A DNA stretch of 64,000 bases from Paracoccus acridae (GCF_014642735.1 NZ_BMIV01000007.1:124001-188000); one strand, 5' to 3'. Numbered from the stretch's first letter, positions 28,395 to 38,157 are shown. The notes: a model not told the origin generated them from the letters alone. Translations and numbers: made by a program.

Positions 28395-29741
28395 TCAGGC
28401 TGCCTTTTCCACCGCCGCGACGATCCCGTCCACGACTTCGCGCAGCACGGTCTCGTTCTCGGCCTCGGCCATCACGCGGATCAGGGGTTCGGTGCCGGAC
28501 TTGCGGATCAGGACGCGGCCCGTGCCTGCCAGCCGTGCCTCGGCATCCGCGATCACGGCGCGCACCTCGGCCGCCGACAAGGGGTCGGCGCCTGCGGCGT
28601 AGCGGACGTTCTTCAGCATCTGCGGCACCGGGTCGAACTGCGCGGCCAGGACGCTGGCGCTTTCGCCCGTCTCGGCCATGGCGGCCAGGAACTGCATCGC
28701 CGCGATCAGCCCGTCCCCGGTGGTGGCATAGTCGGTCATCACGATATGGCCCGACTGTTCGCCGCCCAGGTTGAACCCGCCCCCGCGCATCCGTTCGACC
28801 ACATAGCGGTCGCCGACCTTGGTGCGCTCCAGCCGCAGCCCGCGCCCGGTCAGGAAATGTTCCAGCCCCAGGTTCGACATCACAGTGGCGACAAGGGCGT
28901 TCCCTTGCAGGCGTCCCTGGTCGGCCCAGCGGGCCGCCATCAATGCCATGATCTGGTCCCCGTCGGCCACCTGACCCTTTTCGTCGATGATGATCACCCG
29001 GTCCGCATCGCCGTCCAGGCTGATGCCCAGATGCGCGCCATGGTCCAGAACCGCCGCCGCGCAGGCCTGAGGATGGGTGGAACCCACGCCGGCATTGATG
29101 TTGAAGCCGTCCGGCTTCACCCCGATGGGGATCACATGGGCGCCCAGTTCCCACAGCACGTCGGGCGCGGCGCGATAAGCGGCGCCGTTGGCGCAGTCGA
29201 TCACCACGCGCAAGCCGTCCAGGCGCTGTCCTGACGGGAAGGTGGTCTTGGCATATTCGACATAACGCCCGCGACCGTCGTCGATGCGCCTGGCGCGGCC
29301 GATATTGGCGGGCTGGGCCGGGGTGATGTCGCCCGCGACGATGCGCTCGATCTCGGCTTCGGCCTCGTCCGACAGCTTGAAGCCGTCGGGGCCGAAGAAC
29401 TTGATGCCGTTGTCCTCGGCCGGGTTGTGGCTGGCGGAAATCATGATTCCCACATCCGCGCGCATCGACCGGGTCAGGAAGCCCACGGCCGGGGTGGGCA
29501 CCGGACCCAGCAGCAGCACGTTCATGCCGGTGCTGGTCAGCCCCGCCGTCAGGGCGTTTTCCAGCATGTAGCCGGACAGCCGCGTGTCCTTGCCGATCAC
29601 CACGCGATGCGCGCTGTCATCGCCCGAGCGGCGGAAATACCGCCCCGCCGCCGCGCCAAGGCGCAGGGCCATCTCGGCGGTCATGGGGTGGGTGTTGGCG
29701 CGTCCGCGCACGCCGTCTGTCCCGAACAAGCCTCTGCTCAT
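28395..29741 (-). CDS. glmM: Phosphoglucosamine mutase
   Basis: Converts glucosamine-6-phosphate to glucosamine-1-phosphate for peptidoglycan and LPS precursors. 448 residues, standard length. It starts [15 protein letters not shown]. The phosphoserine loop is [17 protein letters not shown] (Ser104), the metal-binding loop is [13 protein letters not shown], the sugar-binding part is GGEQSGHIV, and the C-terminal phosphate loop is [16 protein letters not shown]. Its start overlaps the folP stop by four bases. Confidence 0.97.
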   Translation of the reverse strand: MSRGLFGTDGVRGRANTHPMTAEMALRLGAAAGRYFRRSGDDSAHRVVIGKDTRLSGYMLENALTAGLTSTGMNVLLLGPVPTPAVGFLTRSMRADVGIMISASHNPAEDNGIKFFGPDGFKLSDEAEAEIERIVAGDITPAQPANIGRARRIDDGRGRYVEYAKTTFPSGQRLDGLRVVIDCANGAAYRAAPDVLWELGAHVIPIGVKPDGFNINAGVGSTHPQACAAAVLDHGAHLGISLDGDADRVIIIDEKGQVADGDQIMALMAARWADQGRLQGNALVATVMSNLGLEHFLTGRGLRLERTKVGDRYVVERMRGGGFNLGGEQSGHIVMTDYATTGDGLIAAMQFLAAMAETGESASVLAAQFDPVPQMLKNVRYAAGADPLSAAEVRAVIADAEARLAGTGRVLIRKSGTEPLIRVMAEAENETVLREVVDGIVAAVEKAA

Positions 29742-30715
29742 GTTCCTGCCTTTTCGTTATCGTTGACGGCCTGCCACAGCCGCAGCCCCTGCACCAGTCC
29801 GCGCACATCGTGGACGCGGTGTATCTGAACCCCCTGCGCCACCGCCGCAAGCGTCACCGCCAGCGTTCCCGGCGATCTGTCGGCGGGATCCTGCGCCCCG
29901 CCGACCGCGCCGATGAACCGCTTGCGCGAGACGCCCAGAAGGATCGCGCAGCCAAGCCCATGATACAGCGAAATCCGCCGCAGGATGGCAAGATTATGCG
30001 CCTGCGTCTTGCCGAAGCCGATGCCGGGATCGACCAGGATCCGATTGCGCGCGATGCCCGCAGCCTCGGCCCGGCGGATCCGCGCTTCCAGCGCGTCATA
30101 GACGTCCAGCAGCACATCGTCATAGCGCGGATCGTCCTGCATCGTCTCGGGCAGGCCCTGCGCATGCATCAGGCAGACCGGCACCTTCGCCTCCGCCGTC
30201 AGGCTTGCAAGCGCGGGGTCGAAGTCGAAGCCCGACACGTCGTTGATCAGCCCTGCGCCCGCCGCCAGCGCGGCCCGTGCGACCGCCGTCTTGCGGGTAT
30301 CGACGGAAAGCGGCGCATCGGCCAGGGCGCGGATGACGGGGACGATCCGGCCGATCTCCTCGGCCACCGGAACCTCGGCCGCGCCGGGGCGGGTGGATTC
30401 GCCGCCGATGTCCAGCAGGTCGGCCCCATCCTGCATCAGTTGCCGGCCCCATTGGACGGGGTCATAGGTGCCGCCGTCCGAGAAGCTGTCCGGCGTCGCG
30501 TTGACGATGCCCATCACGCGCGGGCGGTCCATGGACAGGTCCAGGACGCCGGAACGGGGCGCGGTCAGGCGTTCCAGCAGATCGGGCGGGATGTCCGTGC
30601 CAAGCCGGGGCAGCTGGCCGCGTTCCAGGACCTCGACCTGGGAAAAGCGGATCCAGCCGCCCGCAAGGCGGTGGCGGCCGTATGGGTCGGGAAGGGGGCG
30701 GTAATAAAGGCTCAT
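29738..30715 (-). CDS. folP: Dihydropteroate synthase
   Basis: Joins 4-aminobenzoate to the pterin pyrophosphate in folate synthesis, the target of sulfonamides. 325 residues. The core begins near residue 65 with [16 protein letters not shown]. The later signatures are [15 protein letters not shown] and [12 protein letters not shown], followed by [11 protein letters not shown]. It has a 60-residue N-terminal extension compared with minimal DHPS. Four-base overlaps with folB upstream and glmM downstream make one operon; folP-glmM is a classic pair. Confidence 0.96.
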   Translation of the reverse strand: MSLYYRPLPDPYGRHRLAGGWIRFSQVEVLERGQLPRLGTDIPPDLLERLTAPRSGVLDLSMDRPRVMGIVNATPDSFSDGGTYDPVQWGRQLMQDGADLLDIGGESTRPGAAEVPVAEEIGRIVPVIRALADAPLSVDTRKTAVARAALAAGAGLINDVSGFDFDPALASLTAEAKVPVCLMHAQGLPETMQDDPRYDDVLLDVYDALEARIRRAEAAGIARNRILVDPGIGFGKTQAHNLAILRRISLYHGLGCAILLGVSRKRFIGAVGGAQDPADRSPGTLAVTLAAVAQGVQIHRVHDVRGLVQGLRLWQAVNDNEKAGT

Positions 30716-31500
30716 GTCGCCACCGGAACACGGCCCACGGCAATCCCCTCGGGCGGGGCGGGCAGGGGCGCATCGGTCGCGAAATCGACGCGGTGGGCGG
30801 ACAGGCGCGCGGCCAGCCAGAAGGCCAGGTCCGGCGCGGCGGGCAGGATGCCGGGTGCTTCGACCGCAAGCCGGGCCGGGGCCCAGACCACCGCGGCTTC
30901 GGCCCGAATGGCGGCGTCGAGTTCGGTCCGCGTCTCGGCCACCTCGATGCCCAAGGCGTCCGACAGGATCCAGGCGGCCTGATCAAGGCCCAGCAAGGCG
31001 ATGCGGCGGGTGTCGCCACCCTGCGGCAGGGGCGCGACGGGCGCTTCGGGCACTACCACCAGGGCACCAGAAGGCAAGGCCGCCGGACGGCCCACGACGA
31101 TCCGCACCGGCAGATGCTGCGATGTCACGGCCATGCGGCCCGCATCGCGGGTGATGGTGATGCCCAGGGCGCCGGGGCCGCGATCCAGCTTTTCCACCGT
31201 GACGGTTATCCGCGCGGCGCGGGGATCGGCCAGCACCTGCGCCGCGATGCGTTCGGCCAGCGTTTCCACCAGGTTGAACCGCTGCTCCGCAAGGGCTGCA
31301 TCCACCGCCTGGACCAGCACGTCATAGGACAGGATGCGGTCCACATGGTCGTCCCTGGCGTCCACGGGATCGCGCAGATCGACGGAAAGCGAAAAACGCA
31401 GCCGCTGGGTGCGGCCGCGTTCGGATTGAAAGGCGCCGATTTCGGCTTCGACGACATGGTCGCGCAGATGGATGCGGTCAGGCTGGCTCATGCCTGCCAT
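30712..31500 (-). CDS. folB: Dihydroneopterin aldolase with C-terminal extension
   Basis: The first 120 residues of 262 are a FolB fold: IHLRDHVVEAEIGAFQSERG at the start, LSYDVLVQAVDAALAEQRFN, then NLVETLAERIAAQVLADPRA and ITVTVEKLDRGPGA. This enzyme cleaves dihydroneopterin in folate synthesis. The C-terminal half (about 130-262) contains alternating strands and helices (RRIALLGLDQAAWILSDALG) and does not match FolK or another folate enzyme I know. A start at either ATG 31500 or 31491 is possible; neither has a strong ribosome-binding site. It overlaps folP by four bases. Confidence 0.85.
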   Translation of the reverse strand: MAGMSQPDRIHLRDHVVEAEIGAFQSERGRTQRLRFSLSVDLRDPVDARDDHVDRILSYDVLVQAVDAALAEQRFNLVETLAERIAAQVLADPRAARITVTVEKLDRGPGALGITITRDAGRMAVTSQHLPVRIVVGRPAALPSGALVVVPEAPVAPLPQGGDTRRIALLGLDQAAWILSDALGIEVAETRTELDAAIRAEAAVVWAPARLAVEAPGILPAAPDLAFWLAARLSAHRVDFATDAPLPAPPEGIAVGRVPVAT

Positions 31501-31534
31501 TCACAGCAATTCCCAGCCGCAGGCAAGTCCGGCC

Positions 31535-32191
31535 TTAATTCGAGGCGACGCGCTGGCCGCCGGGGCGATAGAAGATGTGCTGCCCGATCTGCACGGTGCG
31601 CTGGAACCGGCGCGACCAGGACGGGCTTACGGCGGGCGTGTGGAAATAGGTGGCCCCGTTCGTCAAGGCGCGCGGTGCCCCGGCCAGGGCGTTGCGGGCG
31701 ATGTCGCGGGCACGCAGATAGGCGCTCTTGTTCTTGATCGGCTTGCGCCCGCCGATGGTATAGCTGAACTGGCTGGGCTGGTTCACCACCCCGCAGACCG
31801 ACGAGGGGAACTGCCGGCTGTCGACGCGGTTCAGGATCACCTCGGCCACGGCGGCCTGGCCGCGGGTGCTTTCGCCGCGCGCCTCGTGATAGATCGCCTC
31901 GGCCAGGCAGTTCAGGTCGCGTTCGTCGAACCTGCCCCTCGCCGACCGTTCGGCGCTGGCCGGCAGCAATCTTGCACGCTGATTTTCACGCTGGACGGCA
32001 GATTCAGCCTTCACAGGTTCGTCACCCGTATGTAGAAGCGGCGTCGGACGCGCTGACTGTGTCGCGGAACCGAACAGCCCGGCATCGGACGAAAACAGCG
32101 ATCCGTTGCCTGCAATGGCGTATGTCGCCGTGAAGGTAAGGGCGGCGGCGCACAGGCATGACGGCACCAACCGCTGAAGCAGCGTTTTCAT
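31535..32191 (-). CDS. SleB/CwlJ-type cell wall hydrolase
   Basis: 218 residues. The ATG at 32191 follows GGGATAGAT and gives a signal peptide (TLLQRLVPSCLCAAALTFTA). After a variable region, residues about 95-215 form the Hydrolase_2 domain: CLAEAIYHEARGESTRGQAA with the catalytic Glu, VAEVILNRVDSRQFPSSVCG, and the end TYFHTPAVSPSWSRRFQRT. The family cleaves peptidoglycan (lytic transglycosylase-like), first known from spore cortex; in non-sporulating alphaproteobacteria it serves in wall turnover. It lies 34 bases upstream of the folB start on the same strand. Confidence 0.88.
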   Translation of the reverse strand: MKTLLQRLVPSCLCAAALTFTATYAIAGNGSLFSSDAGLFGSATQSARPTPLLHTGDEPVKAESAVQRENQRARLLPASAERSARGRFDERDLNCLAEAIYHEARGESTRGQAAVAEVILNRVDSRQFPSSVCGVVNQPSQFSYTIGGRKPIKNKSAYLRARDIARNALAGAPRALTNGATYFHTPAVSPSWSRRFQRTVQIGQHIFYRPGGQRVASN

Positions 32192-32475
32192 ATCTATCCC
32201 TATAACCGTGTCGGATGGACAGGTCGTTAAGATCACGGCTGGCCCAGAGCAGATGGACACCACCGCGTTCGCCGGAATGATTACGGTTTTAGCGATCGGC
32301 GCATCCACCGAACTTCCCCGTGAGGTTCCGTTTCAGGGGAAAAAGGGACGTTTCCGGCAGCATCTCGCCGACCTGCAAAGCGTCAACCGGCAGGTTTCGG
32401 CACGATGACAACCTTTGCGGGTGCAGCAAGAGGCTGTCGAGACGCAAGATTTTGCGTGATCGACCGGCGAATCAG

Positions 32476-35019
32476 TCAGCCGTCGCCGCGCAGAAGCCGG
32501 GCGCGCAAGGCCGATTGCGCCGCCGCCAGCCGGGCTACGGGAACGCGGAACGGCGAACAGGACACATAGTCGAATCCCGCATCATGGCAGAACCCGATGG
32601 ATTCGGGATTGCCGCCATGTTCCCCGCAGACCGAGATGGTGATCCCGGGATGCTGCTGGCGTGCCCTCTGCGCCCCGGTCAGCAGCAATTCCCCGACGCC
32701 GTCCTGGTCAAGGCAGTGGAAGGGATCTTCCTCATAGACGCGCTGGCCGACATAGGTGCCCATGAAGCGCCCCGCATCGTCGCGCGACAGGCCATAGGTC
32801 ATCTGCGTCAGGTCGTTCGTGCCGAAGGACAGGAAGGCCGAATGAGCGGCGATGTCGCCCGCGCGCAGGCAGGCGCGCGGCGTTTCCACCATCACCCCCA
32901 GGCGATAGGTGAAGTCGATGCGGCGGTCGTTCCTGACGGCGGCGGCCACCGCGTCGATGCGGTTCTTGACCAGCTCGACCTCTCGCATGGCGCTGACCAG
33001 GGGGATCATGATCTCGGGGACGACCGGGTCGCCCTTGCGGCTGGCTTCAATGGTGGCCTCGAAGATGGCACGGGCCTGCATGTCATAGATTTCGGGAACG
33101 GTGATGCCCAGCCGGACCCCGCGCATCCCCAGCATCGGGTTGAATTCCGACAGCGCCTCGACCCGGCGGGTCACGTCGGACAAGGGCAGGTCCATGGTAT
33201 CGGCCAGTTCGCGCAACCCCTCGCGGTCATGGGGCAGGAATTCGTGCAGCGGCGGGTCGAACAGGCGGATGGTGACCGGCAGGCCTGCCATGATCTCGAA
33301 CAGGGCGGTGAAGTCCTGGCGCTGCATGGGCAGGATGCGGTCCAGGGCCAGGCGGCGATCCTGGGGGGTGTCGGCAAAGATCATCTCGCGCATGGCGGGC
33401 AGGCGCTCGGCGTCGAAGAACATGTGTTCGGTCCGGCACAGCCCGATGCCCTGCGCGTTGAAGCGCCGGGCGGTGCGGGCGTCTTCCGGCGTGTCGCAAT
33501 TGGCGCGCACCGCGATGCCCCCCGCCGCATCCGCCCAGACCAGCAGTTGCGAGAAATTGTCGTCGAGCGCCGGTTCCAGCAGGGGGACACGTCCCGTCAA
33601 CACCTCTCCGCTGGATCCGTCGATGGTGATCTCGTCCCCTTCGTGCAGGGTGATGCCGCCCGCGCGAAGGGTCCGCTGGCGCGCGTCGATGCTGATGCCA
33701 TTGGCACCCACGATGCAGGGCAGACCCATGCCCCGCGCGATCACGGCCGCGTGGCTGGTGGTGCCGCCCCGTTCGGTCAGGACGCCCACGGATGCGTGCA
33801 TCCCGCGCACGTCTTCAGGGACGGTTTCACGGCGGACCAGGATGCAAGCCTCGTCCCGCGCGGCGGCGGCCTGGGCGGCGGCGGCGGTGAAGACGATCCG
33901 GCCGGTGGCGGCGCCAGGGCTGGCGTTGATGCCGCGCGCGATCACCTCTCGCGGGGCGTGGGGATCGACCTGTCGGTGCAGCAGATCGGCAAGCGCGCGG
34001 GGTTCGACGCGCATCACGGCCTCGGATTCCGGGATGATGCCGTCGCGGGCCAAGGCCACGGCGATGCAGACCCCGGCGCGGGATGTCCGCTGAACCCGCG
34101 TGGCGTCGATGATCGAGATCTGGCTGTCGGCCACCACGAACTCGATCTGCATTTCCTCGCGCAGGCGCTCGCGCGCGGCGACGCCGAAGCGGATCAGGTC
34201 GGCGAAAACCTCGGGCGCGGTGTCTTCCAGCGACGGACCACGGTCGTCGCGGACCAGGAACTGGGTTTCGGCCCCCGCCCCATCCGCGCCCCCATGGTGC
34301 TGGCGCTTGAAGCGGCCGGTGACGCGGGGCGCGCCGGTTGCGGAATCGACGAACTGGATGCTGCCCGATCCGCACAGCCCCGGCCCCAGGCCAAGCGCCA
34401 TCTGCTGAACCACCAGCCCCAGCGGCGCGTCCGGGGGCGCGCCCTTGGCCTGGCGCAGCAGCCGCGCGGTCGGGCCGTCCCAGGCGCGGGCCATGGACCG
34501 CAGGACCTCGGCCAGTTGGATGGCGGGATCCTGGGGAAAATCCTCGTCCGTTTCGTCGCGATAGCTGCGAAGCGCCTCGGCCAGGGCGCCTTCGCCGTCC
34601 TGGGCGAACATGTCGGGGTCCAGGCGCGCGATATGGATGGCATAGCTTTGGACAAAGCGGCGATACAGGGTGTCGGCATTGGCGCGGCCGATCCGATGGG
34701 CCAGCCGCTTGTGCGTCCTGTCGTTGATGCCGACGTTCAGGATCGTGCCCGGCCCGCCCCATTCCGGCATCAGGGCCGAGGGGCGCACGCTGACCAACCC
34801 GTCGCCGTCGCTGAAAAGGTCCGCCAGATCCCCCAGGTCGATCCGCCTGCCCGTCGCGATGGACTGCACCGATTCCGCGGGGATCGCAAAGCTGCGCGGC
34901 ACCGGCAGGCGCATCCGGATCAGCCGTTGCAGGCACTTCGCCCGCCAGCCGTGGCACGCGCGTTCCACCCCGGCCGAGGGGGTGATTTCAGTTACGTCTG
35001 GAAGGTTGCGCGGTTCCAT
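32476..35019 (-). CDS. PPDK-like phosphotransferase with altered ATP-grasp residues
   Basis: 847 residues, start ATG at 35019. The C-terminal two domains match pyruvate phosphate dikinase closely: phospho-His domain RGGTTSHAAVIARGMGLPC (His423), and the PEP/pyruvate barrel with GLCRTEHMFFDAE, RLFDPPLHEFLPHD and SVCGEHGGNPESIGF (Cys798, catalytic acid). The N-terminal ATP-grasp domain is shorter and divergent. SVRPSALM keeps the Arg (79), but at the metal/ATP site I align Gln291 and Asp305 (IIDATR) where classical PPDK has Asp and Gln (LQTR). Either a PPDK with weak or different nucleotide use, or a regulator that kept the PEP half. Standalone gene with an intergenic gap on both sides. Confidence 0.8.
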   Translation of the reverse strand: MEPRNLPDVTEITPSAGVERACHGWRAKCLQRLIRMRLPVPRSFAIPAESVQSIATGRRIDLGDLADLFSDGDGLVSVRPSALMPEWGGPGTILNVGINDRTHKRLAHRIGRANADTLYRRFVQSYAIHIARLDPDMFAQDGEGALAEALRSYRDETDEDFPQDPAIQLAEVLRSMARAWDGPTARLLRQAKGAPPDAPLGLVVQQMALGLGPGLCGSGSIQFVDSATGAPRVTGRFKRQHHGGADGAGAETQFLVRDDRGPSLEDTAPEVFADLIRFGVAARERLREEMQIEFVVADSQISIIDATRVQRTSRAGVCIAVALARDGIIPESEAVMRVEPRALADLLHRQVDPHAPREVIARGINASPGAATGRIVFTAAAAQAAAARDEACILVRRETVPEDVRGMHASVGVLTERGGTTSHAAVIARGMGLPCIVGANGISIDARQRTLRAGGITLHEGDEITIDGSSGEVLTGRVPLLEPALDDNFSQLLVWADAAGGIAVRANCDTPEDARTARRFNAQGIGLCRTEHMFFDAERLPAMREMIFADTPQDRRLALDRILPMQRQDFTALFEIMAGLPVTIRLFDPPLHEFLPHDREGLRELADTMDLPLSDVTRRVEALSEFNPMLGMRGVRLGITVPEIYDMQARAIFEATIEASRKGDPVVPEIMIPLVSAMREVELVKNRIDAVAAAVRNDRRIDFTYRLGVMVETPRACLRAGDIAAHSAFLSFGTNDLTQMTYGLSRDDAGRFMGTYVGQRVYEEDPFHCLDQDGVGELLLTGAQRARQQHPGITISVCGEHGGNPESIGFCHDAGFDYVSCSPFRVPVARLAAAQSALRARLLRGDG

Positions 35020-35063
35020 GTCGCGCGAAAGATAGGCGCGCGGCGGCCAATGCCGCAAGCGCG

Positions 35064-35087
35064 AAAAAGGGGGCCATCGGCCCCCTT
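35064..35087 (-). terminator. Rho-independent terminator after the cyclophilin pair
   Basis: A 7-bp GC stem (GGGGGCC / GGCCCCC) with a 3-base loop, extended by A:T pairs and followed on the minus strand by TTTTT. It lies 5 bases after the stop of the exported cyclophilin. Confidence 0.85.
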
Positions 35088-35091
35088 GATC

Positions 35092-35682
35092 TTATTCGAC
35101 GATGGTGACTTTCGCCATGTAGTCGGGTTCCTCGACCGCGCCATTCGCGTTCGCGTCGCCTTTCTTGATGCCGGTCAGCACGTCCCAGCCGTCGATCAAC
35201 TGGCCAACGACGGTATATTGCCCGTCAAGGAAGGTCGCGGGCGCCAGGTCGATGAAGAACTGGCTGTTGGCGCTGTTCGGATCCTGCGCGCGGGCCATGC
35301 CCACGGTGCCCGCCTGGAACGACACGTCGTTGAACTCGGCTTCCAGATCCGGCAGGTCCGATCCGCCGGTGCCGGCCATGGCGACGCTGGCGCCGCCCTG
35401 CTTGCCATGTTCCACATCGCCCGTCTGTGCCATGAAGCCGTCGATCACGCGGTGGAAGACCACGCCGTCATAGGCGCCGGCCTTGGCCAGTTCGACCAGG
35501 CGGGCGACATGGTTCGGCGCCTTGTCGGCCAGCAGGTCCAGCGTGATGGTGCCCTTGGACGTGCCGTCGGCGGCAGCCACTTCGATCACCATGTTCGGGC
35601 CGGGGCCGTCCTCATGCGCGGGGGCCTGGGCATGGGCCGCCGTTGCGGCCAGGACGAATGCGGGGATCAGCAGCTTACGCAT
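35092..35682 (-). CDS. ppiA: Peptidyl-prolyl cis-trans isomerase (cyclophilin), exported
   Basis: 196 residues with a Sec signal peptide (MRKLLIPAFVLAATAAHA), so it acts in the periplasm on proline peptide bonds of folding proteins. The cyclophilin catalytic segments are FHRVIDGFMAQTGDVEHG, ARAQDPNSANSQFFIDLA and FLDGQYTVVGQ. It overlaps the end of the cytosolic cyclophilin gene by eight bases and is the distal gene of this two-gene operon. Confidence 0.94.
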   Translation of the reverse strand: MRKLLIPAFVLAATAAHAQAPAHEDGPGPNMVIEVAAADGTSKGTITLDLLADKAPNHVARLVELAKAGAYDGVVFHRVIDGFMAQTGDVEHGKQGGASVAMAGTGGSDLPDLEAEFNDVSFQAGTVGMARAQDPNSANSQFFIDLAPATFLDGQYTVVGQLIDGWDVLTGIKKGDANANGAVEEPDYMAKVTIVE

Positions 35683-36181
35683 CGGCAGCCACCTTGACCG
35701 AGATCATGCGGTCGGGGTTCGCAGGCGGCTCTCCGCGCGCGATCTTGTCCACATGCTCCATTCCCTCGATCACGCGGCCATAGACGGTGTACTGGCCGTT
35801 CAGGAAATGGTTGTCCTTGAAGTTGATGAAGAACTGGCTGTTGGCGCTGTTGGGGTTCTGCGACCGCGCGGCACCCAGCGTGCCACGATCATGCGGCAGC
35901 TTGGAAAATTCCGCCGGCAGGTCCGGCAGGTCCGACCCGCCCGTGCCCGAACGACCGGGGTTGTAGTTGTTTTCCATGTTGGCGTGCTGGACGTCGCCGG
36001 TCTGGGCCATGAAACCCTCGATCACGCGGTGGAAGGCCACGTTGTCGTATTTCCCGGCGCGGGCCAGTTCCTTCATGCGTTCGGCATGTTTCGGGGCGAC
36101 ATCGGGCAGAAGCTCGACAACGACGCGGCCGTCCTTCAGCTCGATGATGATGGTGTTTTCGGGATCCTTGATCTCGGCCAT
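35675..36181 (-). CDS. ppiB: Peptidyl-prolyl cis-trans isomerase (cyclophilin), cytosolic
   Basis: 168 residues without a signal peptide. It starts MAEIKDPENTIIIELKDGRV at 36181 with AGGAGGGCCGC just upstream; a longer in-frame extension antisense to pgk is spurious. Catalytic segments are FHRVIEGFMAQTGD, NSANSQFFINFKDN and NGQYTVYGRVIEGM. It is paralogous to the exported copy that follows and is divergent from pgk across a 159-base promoter region. Confidence 0.94.
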   Translation of the reverse strand: MAEIKDPENTIIIELKDGRVVVELLPDVAPKHAERMKELARAGKYDNVAFHRVIEGFMAQTGDVQHANMENNYNPGRSGTGGSDLPDLPAEFSKLPHDRGTLGAARSQNPNSANSQFFINFKDNHFLNGQYTVYGRVIEGMEHVDKIARGEPPANPDRMISVKVAADA

Positions 36182-36340
36182 GCGGCCCTCCTTTGCCACG
36201 TTCGGTCCTTGGTCTAGGGCTTTGCCGCCCCGATCGCAACGCGCAAACCCCCTCACGCGTTGATCATACTTACGCGAGAGTTGACGCGGGCAGCCCCATG
36301 CGGGACAAGCCCGGCAATCCCAATGCTGCGAGGACGGACG

Positions 36341-37546
36341 ATGGCCGATTTCAAGACGATCGATGATCTGGACATGGACGGCAAGGTCGTCCTGACCCGC
36401 GTGGACGTGAACGTGCCGGTCGAGGACGGCCGCGTGACCGACGCCACGCGGATCGAGAAGATCGTGCCCACGGTCAAGGACATCCAGGCCAAGGGCGGCA
36501 TCCCGGTGCTGCTGGCCCATTTCGACCGCCCCAAGGGCAAGCGCGTGGATGCCATGAGCCTGAAGCAGATCGTCCCGGCGCTGGAAGCCGCGCTTGGGCA
36601 GTCGGTCATCTTTGCCGACGACTGCATCGGCGGGCCCGCCAAGCGGGTGGTGGCGGGGCTGAAGCCGGGCGATGTTGCGCTTCTGGAAAACACCCGCTTC
36701 CATGAAGGCGAGGAAAAGAACGACGCCACCTTCGCCGCATCCATCGCGGCGCTTGGCAAGGTCTATATCAACGACGCCTTCTCGGCCGCGCATCGCGCGC
36801 ATGGCTCGACCGAAGGGCTGGCGCGACTGCTGCCCGCCGGGGCGGGCCGGCTGATGGAGGCGGAACTCAAGGCGCTGGATGCGGCGCTTGGCAATCCGCA
36901 ACGGCCGGTGATGGCGGTCGTGGGCGGGGCCAAGGTCTCGACCAAGCTGGACCTGCTGATGAACCTGGTGGACAAGGTCGATCACCTGGTGATCGGCGGC
37001 GGCATGGCCAACACCTTCCTGGTCGCCAAGGGCGTCGAGGTGGGCAAGTCCCTGGCCGAACGCGACATGGCCGACACGGCGCGCCAGATCCTGGAAAAGG
37101 CCGACCAGGGCGGCTGCGTGATCCATCTGCCGCTGGACATCGTGGTGGCGCGCGAGTTCAAGGCGGGCGCGGAATCGCAGGTGCTGCCGGTCGATCAATG
37201 CCCGCCCGACGCGATGATCCTCGACGCGGGCCCCGCCACTGTGGACGCGCTGCGCGAGGCGATGGGCCATTGCAAGACGCTGATCTGGAACGGCCCCCTT
37301 GGCGCCTTCGAGATCGAGCCCTTCGACCGCGCGACCAATGCGGCGGCCCAGGCCGCGGCGCAACTGACGCGCAATGGCACGATGACCTCGGTCGCGGGGG
37401 GCGGGGATACGGTCGCGGCGCTGAACAAGGCGGGCGTCAGCGGGGATTTCACCTTCATCTCGACCGCCGGGGGCGCCTTTCTGGAATGGATGGAAGGAAA
37501 GGAACTGCCCGGCGTCGCCGCCCTGAAGGACGCGCGGAACGGCTGA
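36341..37546 (+). CDS. pgk: Phosphoglycerate kinase
   Basis: Glycolytic ATP-forming enzyme (1,3-bisphosphoglycerate + ADP), 401 residues. The start ATG at 36341 follows AGGACGG. Motifs: [27 protein letters not shown], the hinge and nucleotide-binding sections [16 protein letters not shown] and [11 protein letters not shown], and [14 protein letters not shown] with the final [13 protein letters not shown]. The rest of the glycolytic operon (gap, fba) is not adjacent. A strong terminator follows 5 bases after the stop. Confidence 0.98.
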   Translation: MADFKTIDDLDMDGKVVLTRVDVNVPVEDGRVTDATRIEKIVPTVKDIQAKGGIPVLLAHFDRPKGKRVDAMSLKQIVPALEAALGQSVIFADDCIGGPAKRVVAGLKPGDVALLENTRFHEGEEKNDATFAASIAALGKVYINDAFSAAHRAHGSTEGLARLLPAGAGRLMEAELKALDAALGNPQRPVMAVVGGAKVSTKLDLLMNLVDKVDHLVIGGGMANTFLVAKGVEVGKSLAERDMADTARQILEKADQGGCVIHLPLDIVVAREFKAGAESQVLPVDQCPPDAMILDAGPATVDALREAMGHCKTLIWNGPLGAFEIEPFDRATNAAAQAAAQLTRNGTMTSVAGGGDTVAALNKAGVSGDFTFISTAGGAFLEWMEGKELPGVAALKDARNG

Positions 37547-37550
37547 CGAA

Positions 37551-37575
37551 AAAGGGGGCGCTCGCGCCCCCTCTT
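37551..37575 (+). terminator. Terminator after pgk
   Basis: A GC-rich hairpin (GGGGGCGC / GCGCCCCC, preceded by AAAAA and followed by TCTT) right after the pgk stop. It is adjacent to the hairpin of repeat copy B, which may back it up. Confidence 0.7.
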
Positions 37576-37623
37576 GCGCCTCGGGCGCAATTCACCCCCG
37601 AGGATATTTGGCACAGAAGAAAA
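37574..37623 (+). repeat. Dispersed intergenic palindromic element, copy B
   Basis: A 7-bp hairpin (TTGCGCC / GGCGCAA, 37574-37590) followed by CACCCCCGAGGATATTTGG and CACAGAAGAA. Same layout as copies A, C and D, here between the convergent pgk and transglycosylase genes. Confidence 0.75.
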
Positions 37624-37625
37624 CC

Positions 37626-38087
37626 CTAGCCGCGCAGGCCGGTCTTTTTCAGCAGCCCCTTGCGCTTGGCCTCGTAATAATAGCCGCGCGAATACCACAT
37701 CACCGTCTTGTCGGGATTGCCGTCGGCCACCATCCAGGCGCCGCGCAGGTATTTGACCCCATAGCGCAGGTTCGTGTCCGCATCCAGCAGCGCCTCGGGC
37801 GATCCGCGATGGCCCATGGTGCGGGCGGTCTGCGGGTTCAGCTGCATCAGCCCGTAATAGGAACCGTTGCGCGCGCCGGGGCGATGCTGCGATTCCCGCA
37901 GGATGATGCGCTGCACCATCGCGGAAGGCACCTCGTAATGGCGCGACCAATAGTTGATGCGGGCGCGCAGCTGCGGCGTCTCGTTCGGGTAAAGCCCGTT
38001 GCGGCCCAGGCCGTCCGGCATCTTCTGGCCCCCGCCGCCACAGGCGGCAAGCGCAAGCGTCGCCAGGATCAGGCCGCGCCTTCCCAT
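37626..38087 (-). CDS. Lytic transglycosylase (SLT domain) lipoprotein
   Basis: 153 residues. The chosen start at 38087 gives a lipoprotein signal (RRGLILATLALAAC) ahead of the SLT domain. The SLT family hallmarks are the catalytic Glu in VQRIILRESQHRPGA, then GSYYGLMQLNPQTARTMG and ADTNLRYGVKYLRGA. It cleaves the glycan strands of peptidoglycan from the outer membrane side. The mature protein is small, so this is a minimal MltE/EmtA-like enzyme. The start lies exactly at the end of repeat copy C, which supplies an AGAAG in place of a normal ribosome-binding site; an in-frame start further upstream would cross the repeat. Confidence 0.85.
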   Translation of the reverse strand: MGRRGLILATLALAACGGGGQKMPDGLGRNGLYPNETPQLRARINYWSRHYEVPSAMVQRIILRESQHRPGARNGSYYGLMQLNPQTARTMGHRGSPEALLDADTNLRYGVKYLRGAWMVADGNPDKTVMWYSRGYYYEAKRKGLLKKTGLRG

Positions 38088-38150
38088 CTTCTGTGCGGAA
38101 ATATCCCGGGGGGTGAGACGCGCCAGCGTCGAGGGGGGCAGCGCCCCCCT
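38087..38150 (-). repeat. Dispersed intergenic palindromic element, copy C
   Basis: On the minus strand, an 8-bp hairpin (AGGGGGGC / GCCCCCCT, 38132-38150), a second small stem (GACGC / GCGTC), then CACCCCCCGGGATATTTCC and GCACAGAAGA. It fills most of the 70 bases between the lpd stop and the transglycosylase start. Confidence 0.75.
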
Positions 38151-38157
38151 TGCCAGA

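Noticed and set aside
32442..32457. Inverted repeat ACGCAA-GATT-TTGCGT after the PPDK-like stop as a terminator.
   Set aside because: Weak 6-bp stem with no T-run on the minus strand; could be chance.
32320..35697. A 1125-codon open frame on the plus strand opposite the PPDK-like gene.
   Set aside because: It is antisense to a clearly conserved gene; such long frames are common artefacts in GC-rich DNA and its protein is low-complexity and unlike any family.
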